11,712 nucleotides of DNA from Candidatus Pacearchaeota archaeon (GTDB lineage: Archaea > Nanoarchaeota > Nanoarchaeia > Pacearchaeales > GW2011-AR1), in the NCBI GenBank assembly GCA_023228065.1, contig JALOBX010000013.1:1-11712 (forward strand). The letters run 5' to 3'. Positions 1-7,154 of this stretch are shown in pieces. The notes beneath the pieces were generated by a model that made no database searches, was not told where the DNA came from, and was given only the letters and a program-made list of their open reading frames with translations. The translations under genes and the position numbers were made by a program. Numbering within the stretch: the stretch's first letter is position 1; the number at the start of each line of letters is the position of its first letter.

Positions 1-513
1 TTCTAGTCCGTTGTAACCTGCAAGAAAATTATATGTTGCTGTTGCCCCCATAATTCCAAGAGGTATTAGAATTAAAGGATAAAACAAGCCAAGATTAAAG
101 CCCATTACTTCTGACTGCCCTGCATTTATCACGACCAAAGGAATTGAGGCAAATAACAACAAAAAAAGTCTAAACTTTACAGATAATCCTCCCTGCCTCC
201 ACCCTAACAGATCATCGACTAGTCCGACAATTGCTAAAATTAATATTACACTTAATAATGCGAAAATTTGCAGATTAATTCCATTTGAATCATTGATAAT
301 AAAAGTTCTCATAGCAATATAAGCTAAAACACCCAAAACAAAACCCAACACAACAATTACTCCTCCTGAAGAGGCAACATTCTTGGGATGCCCCCATTTG
401 TTCATATCTTCCCATAATAATCCAATTTCTTGGCTTTTTTTAATCCATTTTGGGAGCACTGCCAAAGTTATAAGAAAACTTATCAAAAAAGAAATAATCA
501 AAATGAGATCCAT
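1..513 (-). CDS. aglH: AglH/MraY-like glycosyl-1-phosphate transferase, 3' end missing
   Basis: Polyprenyl-phosphate sugar-1-phosphate transferase of the GPT/MraY (glycosyltransferase 4) family. It would load the first sugar, probably GlcNAc-1-phosphate from its UDP form, onto dolichyl phosphate at the membrane, starting the glycan that AglB later transfers. I translated 171 codons from the ATG at 513; the reading frame is open to base 1, so the C-terminal part is outside the window. Visible family marks are the N-terminal membrane segment followed by GLLWEDMNKWGHPKNVASSGG (residues 31-51), the Asp-Asp pair in GLVDD (D100, D101), and ATYNFLAGYNGLE near residues 159-171, which resembles the archaeal/eukaryotic GPT signature. 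The ATG lies one base after the aglB stop (TAA A ATG) and lacks a clear Shine-Dalgarno, so translation is probably coupled to aglB. The family is secure; the sugar specificity is inferred from the neighbour. Confidence 0.87.
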   Translation of the reverse strand, partial: MDLILIISFLISFLITLAVLPKWIKKSQEIGLLWEDMNKWGHPKNVASSGGVIVVLGFVLGVLAYIAMRTFIINDSNGINLQIFALLSVILILAIVGLVDDLLGWRQGGLSVKFRLFLLLFASIPLVVINAGQSEVMGFNLGLFYPLILIPLGIMGATATYNFLAGYNGLE

Positions 514-514
514 T

Positions 515-3271
515 TTATTTATATTTATCCGATTTAGCTATTGATAATTCTGCATTTGGATAATCTATTGATAGGTATTCTTCTTTATATTCTATATTTG
601 ATGGATATTTTACTTCCCATATTTTTATAGGTCCTATAAAATCTCCATATTGTACATATTCTCCAATAGATATTCCCTGCTGTCTCAAGATTTCAATAAT
701 TGGATGACTTTCAGTGTGCACTGATTTAAAATTATTTGAATTCTCTCCAAATAAATATAATCTTGCCAGATTTGAATGAACTGTCCTTTTGCTGAGATAT
801 AATAATGAGCCTATTTGATTTACATTCACTTGTCCATTATTTTGGACTACTGACGGATAAATAAATACTCCTGCATCTAATCCTGAATTAAAATCCTGTA
901 TTGCATTGTTATAATATGCATATCTTAATGGTATTGTGTGCTGCTGATTATTATATATAAAAATTCCTTGTGGCTGAAGCATTTTTCCATTTAAATCTGC
1001 TGTTAGTATAACTGCTCCAAGAGCTGCTTTTTTCTCAGGGAGGAAAATCTCTTTTCCATTTTCATTCCAGACAATATCTTCATCTAATGAAGTTCCTCCA
1101 GTATAAACATAGATTATTTTATCTTTTGTTTCCTGTGTTTGTTTTTCATCCATTGCAAAATTTACAATCCATGAAAACCTATCATAATTTTCATCTGAGC
1201 CAATACTTGAGAATGCGGTATATTTTCCTATGTCTGTTGAATCTATTAGCAAGTGTGTAGCATTATGCACATATAAAAATTCTATAGTGTCTTTTTCATT
1301 AGGAGAGGTAAGCACATTTCTTCCCATGAGATAATCCCAATATACTATTGCATTTCCCCCGTCAAGTATTGTTGCTCTTTCCCCTATTGTCTGAACCCAG
1401 TACCCATAATCCCACCAGTGTGCAAAAACTGCATTTTCTGAAGTATTTTCTCTGACCCATAACATTGCCTTTTGCCATTGATACTGATAAATTCCCGGAG
1501 CAAAATTTTCTGCATTATATTTTTCACTTTTATAATAAGTCCACATAGTAAACAATGCCAAAAACACAACTAATATTGCTATTAATATTATAAAGAATCT
1601 CATGCTCTCATCTTTTTCCTTAATGGATTTCTGCACTATTTTTACACAGAAAAATGATACAGCAACAGGGCTTACAGCAGCAAGTATCATTACTAATCTT
1701 ACTCCTCCTCTTGCTCCAATAATTGCAAGAGTAAGAACCATAAAGTATAATAAATATGTAAAATTTACATTTTCAAGTTCATGAAATGTTCCATTTTTGT
1801 ATTTTTTAATATAATAATATCCAAATGCTCCAATAAAGAGTATTACTCCTCCAAAATACATTAATAAGCTCAAATTCCCTTCTCCATCAAGGGGATTTGG
1901 ATGAGGAGCATATCTGCTGAATATAAGGCAGAATAAAAATATAAGATAAGCAGATGTCAAAATCCATCTTTCATCTTTTTTTACGCCTTTTAATAAATAA
2001 TTGAACATCATTACTGCTCCTATAAAAAAGAGCCAGAAGAATATTGGGACATTAAACAGCAAAGGTCCAAATTCATTTTTCCATTCTCCAATAAAATATG
2101 GCTGCTTGTTTTCTGCAACAGTCAATAGAAGCCTTGTCCCTCCAAGAGGCCTTACAGTAGCCTCTATCATCATTTTTATTTCTCCAATTATATAATTTGG
2201 TCCTAAGATAATTATTACCAGAATAATTAAAATAGCACTGGATATTATTAATGAGAATAATTGGCTTGGAATTTTTAATTTTTCTGATTTATCTTTAAGC
2301 CGGAATATATTTTTCTTGACAATATATATATCTACAAGCATTATAAAGAATAATGCAATTGCAGAGCCTGTTGTTGTAACTGATATCAAAGCTCCAACAA
2401 AATCAAATCTGCTTGAAAAGGGAATTGGAAGAGCAATTGATATTAAAATCCATAACCCATAAGCATATAATTTTTTATTGTCTATTTTTCCAAGAATAAA
2501 TGTAAACCCGACTGCTCCAGTAATAGCCATAAATACAAATCCTGCACCTCCCCAAAGAAGGCTCATTACTGCAGTGGAAATTCCTGCTAATGTTCCGAAA
2601 ATTATGCTGTTTCTTGTTTTTTCAGAGATAAATGATTCCAAAAAAAAGTAGAATGTCAAAAACATGAAAAAAATTGCTGCAGATTCTTTTTCTGGAATTC
2701 CGGCAATTGTTCTTGGAAGAAGAGAAGGAATCAATATAAAAAATAATGTTGCAATTAAAGCAATGATATTCTTTATTTTATCATCTTCTTTATAGAAAAT
2801 TTTTCTTGCAAAAAGAAAAAATGTTATTGTTGCAAGTGCAAACATGAAAACTGGAAAAATTATTGCAGAATATGTGATATCATTGCTCAAAGAGAGAAAT
2901 GACAAAAGTCCATGAAACCATGCAATCAGGTAAGAAAGTAATTTCATTTCTGCTGAAGTGTCATATCCTATTGGAGCATACCTCATATTATCTATTAACA
3001 TCAAGCTTCCATTTTGAACAATATATTTTGCCCATCTTAAGAATAAAAAAGGATCCAAATCAGGACCCAAAGTCCAGGTTCCTGTTGTAATATCCTTAAG
3101 TTTTGGGATATTTAATGTTCGGATATAAACTCCAAGCCAGACTATAAATGCTAAAATAAGATAATAAATCCAATTTCCTTTAGTTTTTAGAAACTTCCCT
3201 ATTTTTTCTTTTCTTTCCCTTAATTTTTCAGAATCATTTGCTTTTGAGCTTTCATCCATATTAAAACTCAT
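515..3271 (-). CDS. aglB: Oligosaccharyltransferase AglB (STT3 family)
   Basis: Catalytic subunit of archaeal protein N-glycosylation: it moves a lipid-linked oligosaccharide onto Asn in N-X-S/T sequons on the outer face of the membrane. It has 918 residues, within the AglB size range. After a charged N-terminus (1-32) come about a dozen membrane segments to about residue 578, then a soluble C-terminal domain. The first external loop holds the acidic GPDLD motif (D71, D73), a metal/donor site. The EL5-like loop has MMIEATVRP (E370), resembling the TIXE motif. The WWDYG acceptor-recognition motif is W619-G623, inside HWWDYGYW. D680-IG-K683 resembles the DK motif, but the expected M/I four residues on is Phe, so that assignment is loose. 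The ATG overlaps the stop of the upstream zinc-ribbon gene by four bases (ATGA) and no Shine-Dalgarno is visible. The aglH-like gene follows after one base. Identification is firm. Confidence 0.96.
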   Translation of the reverse strand: MSFNMDESSKANDSEKLRERKEKIGKFLKTKGNWIYYLILAFIVWLGVYIRTLNIPKLKDITTGTWTLGPDLDPFLFLRWAKYIVQNGSLMLIDNMRYAPIGYDTSAEMKLLSYLIAWFHGLLSFLSLSNDITYSAIIFPVFMFALATITFFLFARKIFYKEDDKIKNIIALIATLFFILIPSLLPRTIAGIPEKESAAIFFMFLTFYFFLESFISEKTRNSIIFGTLAGISTAVMSLLWGGAGFVFMAITGAVGFTFILGKIDNKKLYAYGLWILISIALPIPFSSRFDFVGALISVTTTGSAIALFFIMLVDIYIVKKNIFRLKDKSEKLKIPSQLFSLIISSAILIILVIIILGPNYIIGEIKMMIEATVRPLGGTRLLLTVAENKQPYFIGEWKNEFGPLLFNVPIFFWLFFIGAVMMFNYLLKGVKKDERWILTSAYLIFLFCLIFSRYAPHPNPLDGEGNLSLLMYFGGVILFIGAFGYYYIKKYKNGTFHELENVNFTYLLYFMVLTLAIIGARGGVRLVMILAAVSPVAVSFFCVKIVQKSIKEKDESMRFFIILIAILVVFLALFTMWTYYKSEKYNAENFAPGIYQYQWQKAMLWVRENTSENAVFAHWWDYGYWVQTIGERATILDGGNAIVYWDYLMGRNVLTSPNEKDTIEFLYVHNATHLLIDSTDIGKYTAFSSIGSDENYDRFSWIVNFAMDEKQTQETKDKIIYVYTGGTSLDEDIVWNENGKEIFLPEKKAALGAVILTADLNGKMLQPQGIFIYNNQQHTIPLRYAYYNNAIQDFNSGLDAGVFIYPSVVQNNGQVNVNQIGSLLYLSKRTVHSNLARLYLFGENSNNFKSVHTESHPIIEILRQQGISIGEYVQYGDFIGPIKIWEVKYPSNIEYKEEYLSIDYPNAELSIAKSDKYK

Positions 3272-3405
3272 TCAACTTCGTTTAATAAATCTTCCGCACT
3301 AGGCTCTTGGGCAACCGCTCTTTCTCCGCAGTAAGGACACATTTTACCAGTTTTGTCCTCTTTTGATTCGAACTTATATCTGCAATTTTTACACATAAAC
3401 CTCAT
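3268..3405 (-). CDS. 45-residue zinc-ribbon miniprotein upstream of aglB
   Basis: A short frame translated by hand from the ATG at 3405 to the TGA at 3270-3268. It begins MRFMCKNCRYKFES, has CPYC at residues 23-26, and ends in a hydrophilic acidic tail (AEDLLNEVE). The two CxxC knuckles (C5/C8 and C23/C26, 14 residues apart) are typical of a single zinc ribbon or rubredoxin-like metal site. There is no membrane segment or signal peptide, so it is likely cytosolic. The stop overlaps the aglB start by four bases, implying co-transcription and translational coupling. A TATA-like element 24 bases upstream supports this gene as first in the unit, with a leaderless mRNA. Met4 is an alternative start. 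Function is unknown: it could be an accessory of AglB expression or assembly, a nucleic-acid binder, or an unrelated small protein sharing the promoter. The coding call rests on the knuckles, the coupling and the promoter. Confidence 0.8.
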   Translation of the reverse strand: MRFMCKNCRYKFESKEDKTGKMCPYCGERAVAQEPSAEDLLNEVE

Positions 3406-3420
3406 TTTAATAATGATAGA

Positions 3421-3433
3421 TAAATATATTTAA
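3421..3433 (-). promoter_or_regulatory. TATA box, likely leaderless promoter of the zinc-ribbon/aglB/aglH unit
   Basis: Read on the minus strand, the 67-base gap between the spoIIM-like stop and the zinc-ribbon ATG contains TTAAATATATTTA. Its core is centred near 3429, about 24 bases before the ATG at 3405. Archaeal TATA boxes usually sit about 26 bases before the transcription start, so transcription should begin at or just next to the start codon. No Shine-Dalgarno lies in between. This is inferred from spacing and base content only. Confidence 0.5.
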
Positions 3434-3472
3434 GTATTTTGGTAGTCTAAAAACAATATATCATAATAGATA

Positions 3473-4330
3473 TTAAAATAGACTAGGTGTAATATAGACT
3501 TCAACAAATGCTGCTGCAACCAGGATTACAATTGCTATGAACAATAATATTAATGTATTCTCAATGATTTTTATCAATTTTTTCCCCTTGAACCCATTTC
3601 TTATTATCCCAACTCCAAAAATTCCTCCTGCAAGAGCAGTTATAAAATAAGCCGCAATTTCAGGAAATCCATGAATCATATATCTCAGCAATCCCAAGGG
3701 TATATCATTTATGCTGTATTTTGTGAATATTGCTATTGCAGCTGCTATAACACTGGCATTCCATGCAAGTATAAAAATTACTCCTGCTCCAAATATTAAT
3801 GAAAAAATTAATGTGATTATCATGACATATGCATTATTCTCTAAAATAGATAATAAATAGGATGTTCTGCCTGTTACTTCTCCGGTAACTCCAGAGTCTT
3901 TAAATTGATATTGTGAGATGCAATTTCCAATGTCTCCTTGATGATTTATTGAGCAATAAGTCTCTATTTGGGCATTGAAAAGATTATTATCCTCAAGGAT
4001 TATAAACCAGAAAGAAAATGCAATTACAAAACCCAGAAAAAGCCACATGAATGCAAAGATTGCATCACTATGTGCACTCCAAACACTAAAAAATCCTTCG
4101 GCATATTCATCATCATTTTCTTCTTGTTTTATGAGATAATACATAAAGGGGAGAACAAACATAACAGAAAAAGTTACAACAATCATTCCTGAAAATTTTG
4201 CTAAGGCAGGGTCTCCTGAAAAAATCCAGTGGACCAATAATATTGCAAGCGATGCATAAACCAATCCTATAAAAAACATCTTCCAGGGACTTTTGCTTGC
4301 CTGCATGGGATTGATTAATGTTTCTAACAT
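3473..4330 (-). CDS. SpoIIM-family (DUF95) integral membrane protein
   Basis: 285-residue polytopic membrane protein of the stage II sporulation protein M family, widespread in archaea that do not sporulate; its biochemical role there is not settled. Hydrophobic segments are at about 18-37, 46-66, 91-112, 166-202 (probably two), 222-243 and 258-279. The family core is the C-terminal half: LENNAYVMIIT, SLIFGAGVIFILAWNAS (N191), the HGFPE motif at 220-224 and the following glycine-rich helix. The loop at about 113-160 carries C126 and C137 eleven residues apart, which could form a disulfide if the loop faces outward. The start is supported by a BRE/TATA pair centred 25 bases upstream. The gene is divergent from the eIF2B-like gene and lies upstream of the zinc-ribbon/aglB unit on the same strand, 67 bases away. 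The family call is good; function is unknown. Confidence 0.83.
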   Translation of the reverse strand: MLETLINPMQASKSPWKMFFIGLVYASLAILLVHWIFSGDPALAKFSGMIVVTFSVMFVLPFMYYLIKQEENDDEYAEGFFSVWSAHSDAIFAFMWLFLGFVIAFSFWFIILEDNNLFNAQIETYCSINHQGDIGNCISQYQFKDSGVTGEVTGRTSYLLSILENNAYVMIITLIFSLIFGAGVIFILAWNASVIAAAIAIFTKYSINDIPLGLLRYMIHGFPEIAAYFITALAGGIFGVGIIRNGFKGKKLIKIIENTLILLFIAIVILVAAAFVEVYITPSLF

Positions 4331-4350
4331 AGTCTAAAAAATAGAAAAGG

Positions 4351-4365
4351 ATTTTTAAACTTTCG
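4351..4365 (-). promoter_or_regulatory. BRE/TATA promoter of the SpoIIM-like gene
   Basis: On the minus strand this reads CGAAAGTTTAAAAAT, a near-ideal archaeal BRE (CGAAA) followed by a TATA box (TTTAAAAAT). The TATA centre is near 4355, 25 bases before the ATG at 4330, so the transcript should begin at the start codon. It is the clearest promoter in the window. Confidence 0.65.
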
Positions 4366-4369
4366 TGAG

Positions 4370-4387
4370 TTAAAGATTATATAAAAT
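4370..4387 (+). promoter_or_regulatory. Probable TATA region of the eIF2B-like gene
   Basis: The sequence TTAAAGATTATATAAAAT lies 12-29 bases before the ATG at 4399. Centring the TATA on the left part (about 4374) gives a start close to the ATG. Centring on TATATAAA (about 4381) would put the start inside the gene. The exact element is therefore ambiguous. It is back to back with the SpoIIM-like promoter in a 68-base divergent gap. Confidence 0.35.
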
Positions 4388-4398
4388 AGAGATGAATA

Positions 4399-5208
4399 AT
4401 GAACCCCCAAAAAAAATTTAATCAAATTCTGAAAGATATAAAAGACATTAAAATCCAGGGAGCAAGAGATATAGCAAAAAATGCATTATATGCTTATTCT
4501 CTTATCCCGACAAAAAAATCCAAGAAAAAACTGCTTTTGTCCAGACCTACAGAGCCGATGATGCAGAGAGTTTTGGATTTGGCAGGCAAGCAGCCTATTG
4601 AAAATATACAGAATCATTTTGATGAAGCACAGGAAAAAATAAACAAGTTTGTATTTAATATAATTGAAAATGGTGATATCATTTTCACCCACTGCCATTC
4701 AACAAATGTTGTCAATTCCCTGATTTATGCAAAAAAGCACGGGATAAAATTTCAAATTTATAATACAGAAACAAGGCCATTGTATCAGGGAAGAAGAACT
4801 GCCAATGAATTAAGGAAGGCTGGAATAAAGGTCACTATGTTTGTTGATTCTGCCATGGCAGTTGCAATAGAAAAAGAGAATAAAAATGATAAGATTCATG
4901 CCAATAAAATTTTTCTCGGAGCAGATGCTCTTTTAAAAAATGGAATAATCAATAAAATTGGAAGCGGTCTGGTTTCTGAAATTGCGAGCAAACATAAGAT
5001 TCCGGTATATATAATTGCAGACTCTTGGAAATTTACAAAAAATAAAATTACCCTGGAAAAAAGAAGCTTAAATGAAATATGGAACAAAGCTCCTAAAAAT
5101 ATAAAAATTGAGAATCCTGCATTTGAATTTGTAGATAAAAAATATGTGACAAAAATAATAACCGAATTTGGAATTCTAAATTATAATAAATTTTTGAAAA
5201 AAGTTTAA
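4399..5208 (+). CDS. eIF2B / ribose-1,5-bisphosphate isomerase family protein
   Basis: 269-residue member of the superfamily that unites eIF2B alpha/beta/delta, methylthioribose-1-phosphate isomerase and archaeal ribose-1,5-bisphosphate (R15P) isomerase. Visible marks are IQGARDIAKNAL (19-30), SRPTEPM (48-54), THCHST with C99, TETRPLYQGRR (123-133) and GADALLKNG with D176. C99 and D176 match the catalytic Cys/Asp pair used by the isomerases, so an enzyme is plausible. In many archaea R15P isomerase links AMP phosphorylase to type III RuBisCO in nucleotide salvage; neither partner is in this window. The protein is shorter than the roughly 320 residues of the Thermococcus enzyme, and RPTEP could also suit a regulatory eIF2B-like paralogue. 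It is the only plus-strand gene, and its stop overlaps the stop of the convergent epimerase. Superfamily secure, substrate open. Confidence 0.88.
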   Translation: MNPQKKFNQILKDIKDIKIQGARDIAKNALYAYSLIPTKKSKKKLLLSRPTEPMMQRVLDLAGKQPIENIQNHFDEAQEKINKFVFNIIENGDIIFTHCHSTNVVNSLIYAKKHGIKFQIYNTETRPLYQGRRTANELRKAGIKVTMFVDSAMAVAIEKENKNDKIHANKIFLGADALLKNGIINKIGSGLVSEIASKHKIPVYIIADSWKFTKNKITLEKRSLNEIWNKAPKNIKIENPAFEFVDKKYVTKIITEFGILNYNKFLKKV

Positions 5209-6104
5209 TGGTTTTCATACCAATCAATGCTTCTTTCTAATCCTTCATTTATATCTACCTTTGGATTAAATCTTAATACATTTCGTGCTTTGGTTATGTC
5301 TGCAATGCAATGCATAACTTCCCCTGGCCTGTTTTCTTTTATATTGATTTTTCCAGAGGAATTCATTTTTTCCCTGATTATTTTTGCAACATCCATAATT
5401 GAAACACCCTTTCCAGAAGCAATATTAAATGTGTCTCCTTCAATTAATTCAAATTGTTCCACCATAAATCTTACTCCTTCTACTGCATCATTAATATATA
5501 TAAAATCAAGTAATTTGTCTCCTCCAAAAATATCTAAATCTCCTCTTTCTCTGCAATTTTTTATAAATTTAGGTATTACTCGGTCTTTTTCATCATACAT
5601 CCCATAAACATTTGAAAATCTTGGAATTACAAAATTAATTCCATATTTTTGGTAAGCATGGACTAAAGCTTCACCTCCTATTTTTGATGCAGTATAGGGG
5701 CTTTCACAAATTAATGCATCAGTTTCAGGATGAATTCCTTTAGTATCTCCATAAACTTCTCTTGATGAAGCAAAAATAAATTTCTTAATGCCTTTTTCTC
5801 TGCAGAATTCCAGAGTTCTGAACAATGTTTGAACATTTTCCAGAGCTAGCTCTGGATTTATAATCAGGTCATAAACTCTTGAATTTGCAGCAAGATGAAT
5901 TACCAAATCTTGATCTGGAGAAATATTCCTGAATGTTTCTTCTCTTAATAAATCTCCCTTAATAGTTTGTTTGTCTATTTTCTTATTCCATTTATTTGGC
6001 TTTCTATCAACACCTATAACTGAGTAATCTCCAGATAATCTTTCAAACAATCTTGTTCCTATTGTTCCACTGCTTCCGGTAATAAGAATTCTTTCTATAG
6101 CCAT
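5205..6104 (-). CDS. NAD-dependent sugar-nucleotide epimerase/dehydratase (extended SDR)
   Basis: 299-residue extended short-chain dehydrogenase/reductase, GalE-like. The Rossmann nucleotide loop is GSSGTIG (G10, G13, G16), and D33 after the second strand favours NAD over NADP. HLAANS (70-75) is the conserved cofactor-binding turn. The catalytic triad is visible: Ser113/114 in ASSREVYG, Tyr137 and Lys141 in YTASK. PRFSNVYG (161-168), DFIYINDAVEG (200-210) and FNIASGKGVS are typical substrate-domain motifs. It should act on a UDP- or dTDP-linked sugar in the cytosol; UDP-glucose 4-epimerase or a UDP-glucuronate enzyme are options the sequence alone does not separate. Given aglB and aglH nearby, it may supply the N-glycan or other surface glycan. 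The start is supported by a TATA box 25 bases upstream. The stop overlaps that of the convergent gene. Confidence 0.93.
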   Translation of the reverse strand: MAIERILITGSSGTIGTRLFERLSGDYSVIGVDRKPNKWNKKIDKQTIKGDLLREETFRNISPDQDLVIHLAANSRVYDLIINPELALENVQTLFRTLEFCREKGIKKFIFASSREVYGDTKGIHPETDALICESPYTASKIGGEALVHAYQKYGINFVIPRFSNVYGMYDEKDRVIPKFIKNCRERGDLDIFGGDKLLDFIYINDAVEGVRFMVEQFELIEGDTFNIASGKGVSIMDVAKIIREKMNSSGKINIKENRPGEVMHCIADITKARNVLRFNPKVDINEGLERSIDWYENH

Positions 6105-6124
6105 GTCTCTTTCTTAATTTTATT

Positions 6125-6133
6125 ATTTATAAA
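6125..6133 (-). promoter_or_regulatory. TATA box of the epimerase gene
   Basis: In the 31-base gap after pfdA, the minus strand reads TTTATAAAT, centred 25 bases before the epimerase ATG at 6104. The spacing predicts a leaderless mRNA separate from pfdA. No good Shine-Dalgarno is present; only a weak GAAAGAGA lies near the ATG. Confidence 0.5.
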
Positions 6134-6135
6134 CA

Positions 6136-6534
6136 CTAATGTATTCCAGAATTATCTTCTTCAATTTTCATTAATATTTCAGTTGCTTCTTTGTTTATCT
6201 CATCCAAGGAATTTGTCAATTGAATCTTGACTTCCTCTAATTTTTTTATCTGTTCTCTTATTGTTTCTTTTGTTTCGTCGATGCTTTTTTTAACAAAATT
6301 TTTTCCGCCTACATCTACAATCAAATCTTCAGAAAGCAATTTCGCCTTAACGAATATCCCGCTGCTGACTGGAGCAAGTATTTCCTTGTCTTTTTTACCC
6401 CTTAAATTGTCAATTTCATTGTCTAAAGAATTTAAATCATTAAGCCCCTGTTCAATTAGCTGAAGTTGCTGCTGGATTTGCTGAATCTGCTTCTCGAACA
6501 CTGCAAGTTTGTAAAGAATTTCTTCCTTTTCCAT
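6136..6534 (-). CDS. pfdA: Prefoldin alpha subunit
   Basis: 132-residue alpha-class prefoldin, a cytosolic holdase chaperone that forms an alpha2-beta4 hexamer and passes unfolded proteins to the thermosome. Two long coiled-coil arms are evident: residues 1-48 (rich in Gln, Leu, Ile and Glu) and 84-126. They flank a short beta-hairpin region containing LAPVSSGIFVKAKL (53-66) and LIVDVGGKNFVKKS (71-84), the family signature. Length is slightly below the usual 140-150. The start is supported by a TATA box 26 bases upstream. It follows the EMC3-like gene by 51 bases. In other archaea pfdA often sits near ribosomal and secretion genes, so the placement is reasonable. Confidence 0.92.
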   Translation of the reverse strand: MEKEEILYKLAVFEKQIQQIQQQLQLIEQGLNDLNSLDNEIDNLRGKKDKEILAPVSSGIFVKAKLLSEDLIVDVGGKNFVKKSIDETKETIREQIKKLEEVKIQLTNSLDEINKEATEILMKIEEDNSGIH

Positions 6535-6555
6535 GATTAGTCAAAAATAATTTGC

Positions 6556-6565
6556 TTTTTAAACT
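6556..6565 (-). promoter_or_regulatory. TATA box of pfdA
   Basis: The minus strand reads AGTTTAAAAAGC, with TTTAAAAA at 6563-6556. It is centred about 26 bases before the pfdA ATG at 6534 and matches the spoIIM promoter core almost exactly. No Shine-Dalgarno follows, so the transcript is predicted to be leaderless. Confidence 0.55.
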
Positions 6566-6585
6566 TAACATATTTGGTGCCTTCG

Positions 6586-7131
6586 CTATTCCACTTTAAG
6601 GATTTTTCTAAGAATAGTACTGAATATAATTGATAATATTAAGTAATACCAAAACCAGCTGAAAAAATTAAAAAATTTTGGATTATTTAAAACATTGAAA
6701 AAATCCATAAACCACCTGAAAAGAAGAATTAATGGTATTGCAGTAAATATCATTGGTCGGATATTTAACTTGAACATTTTTGGGAGAAGTTCCAGCTGTT
6801 TTTTCTGCATTTCCATGTATTTTTGGCTTCCAGCTTCCAATTTTTTCATTTCCATATTCATTTCTTTCTGCTGTTTTTTCATATCCCTGATTGTTTCCTG
6901 GTCTGTTGTATATTTCTGGAATAATGTTGTTATTAAAGTTATAATTAATATCAGAATAACAAAACCAAAATTAAGATTCCAGTCTAGCAATAATCCAGCA
7001 CTGGGATTTAATAGGGCATGTGCAGAATCTTTAATTGCCGGAACACTATCCCAAAAAAGAGCAATTAACATTGAGATAAACATCATTACAAATAGTAAAG
7101 TATAGCTCCCTTCTTTTCCTTTATTGTCCAT
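6586..7131 (-). CDS. EMC3/YidC-like membrane insertase homologue (DUF106)
   Basis: 181-residue membrane protein of the archaeal DUF106/EMC3/TMCO1 branch of the Oxa1 superfamily, thought to help insert membrane proteins. Segments run in the family order: a first helix (about 11-28), a second at 55-72, a Met/Lys/Gln/Glu-rich coiled coil (76-118) that would face the ribosome on the cytosolic side, then membrane helices at about 126-142 and 156-175. PMIFTAIPLILLFRWF is the typical post-coil helix. It follows secY by 23 bases with a strong Shine-Dalgarno, so insertase and translocon are made from one message. In many archaea adk separates the two; it is missing here. The family call comes from topology, coiled coil and location and is fairly strong. 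Confidence 0.85.
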   Translation of the reverse strand: MDNKGKEGSYTLLFVMMFISMLIALFWDSVPAIKDSAHALLNPSAGLLLDWNLNFGFVILILIITLITTLFQKYTTDQETIRDMKKQQKEMNMEMKKLEAGSQKYMEMQKKQLELLPKMFKLNIRPMIFTAIPLILLFRWFMDFFNVLNNPKFFNFFSWFWYYLILSIIFSTILRKILKVE

Positions 7132-7143
7132 TTTTTATTTATT

Positions 7144-7149
7144 CTCCTT
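7144..7149 (-). promoter_or_regulatory. Shine-Dalgarno of the EMC3-like gene
   Basis: AAGGAG on the minus strand, inside the secY-EMC3 spacer, ends 12 bases before the ATG at 7131. The spacing is longer than the usual 5-9 bases, but the match is strong and no nearer in-frame start exists. It indicates internal translation from a polycistronic message. Confidence 0.6.
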
Positions 7150-7154
7150 AAAAA

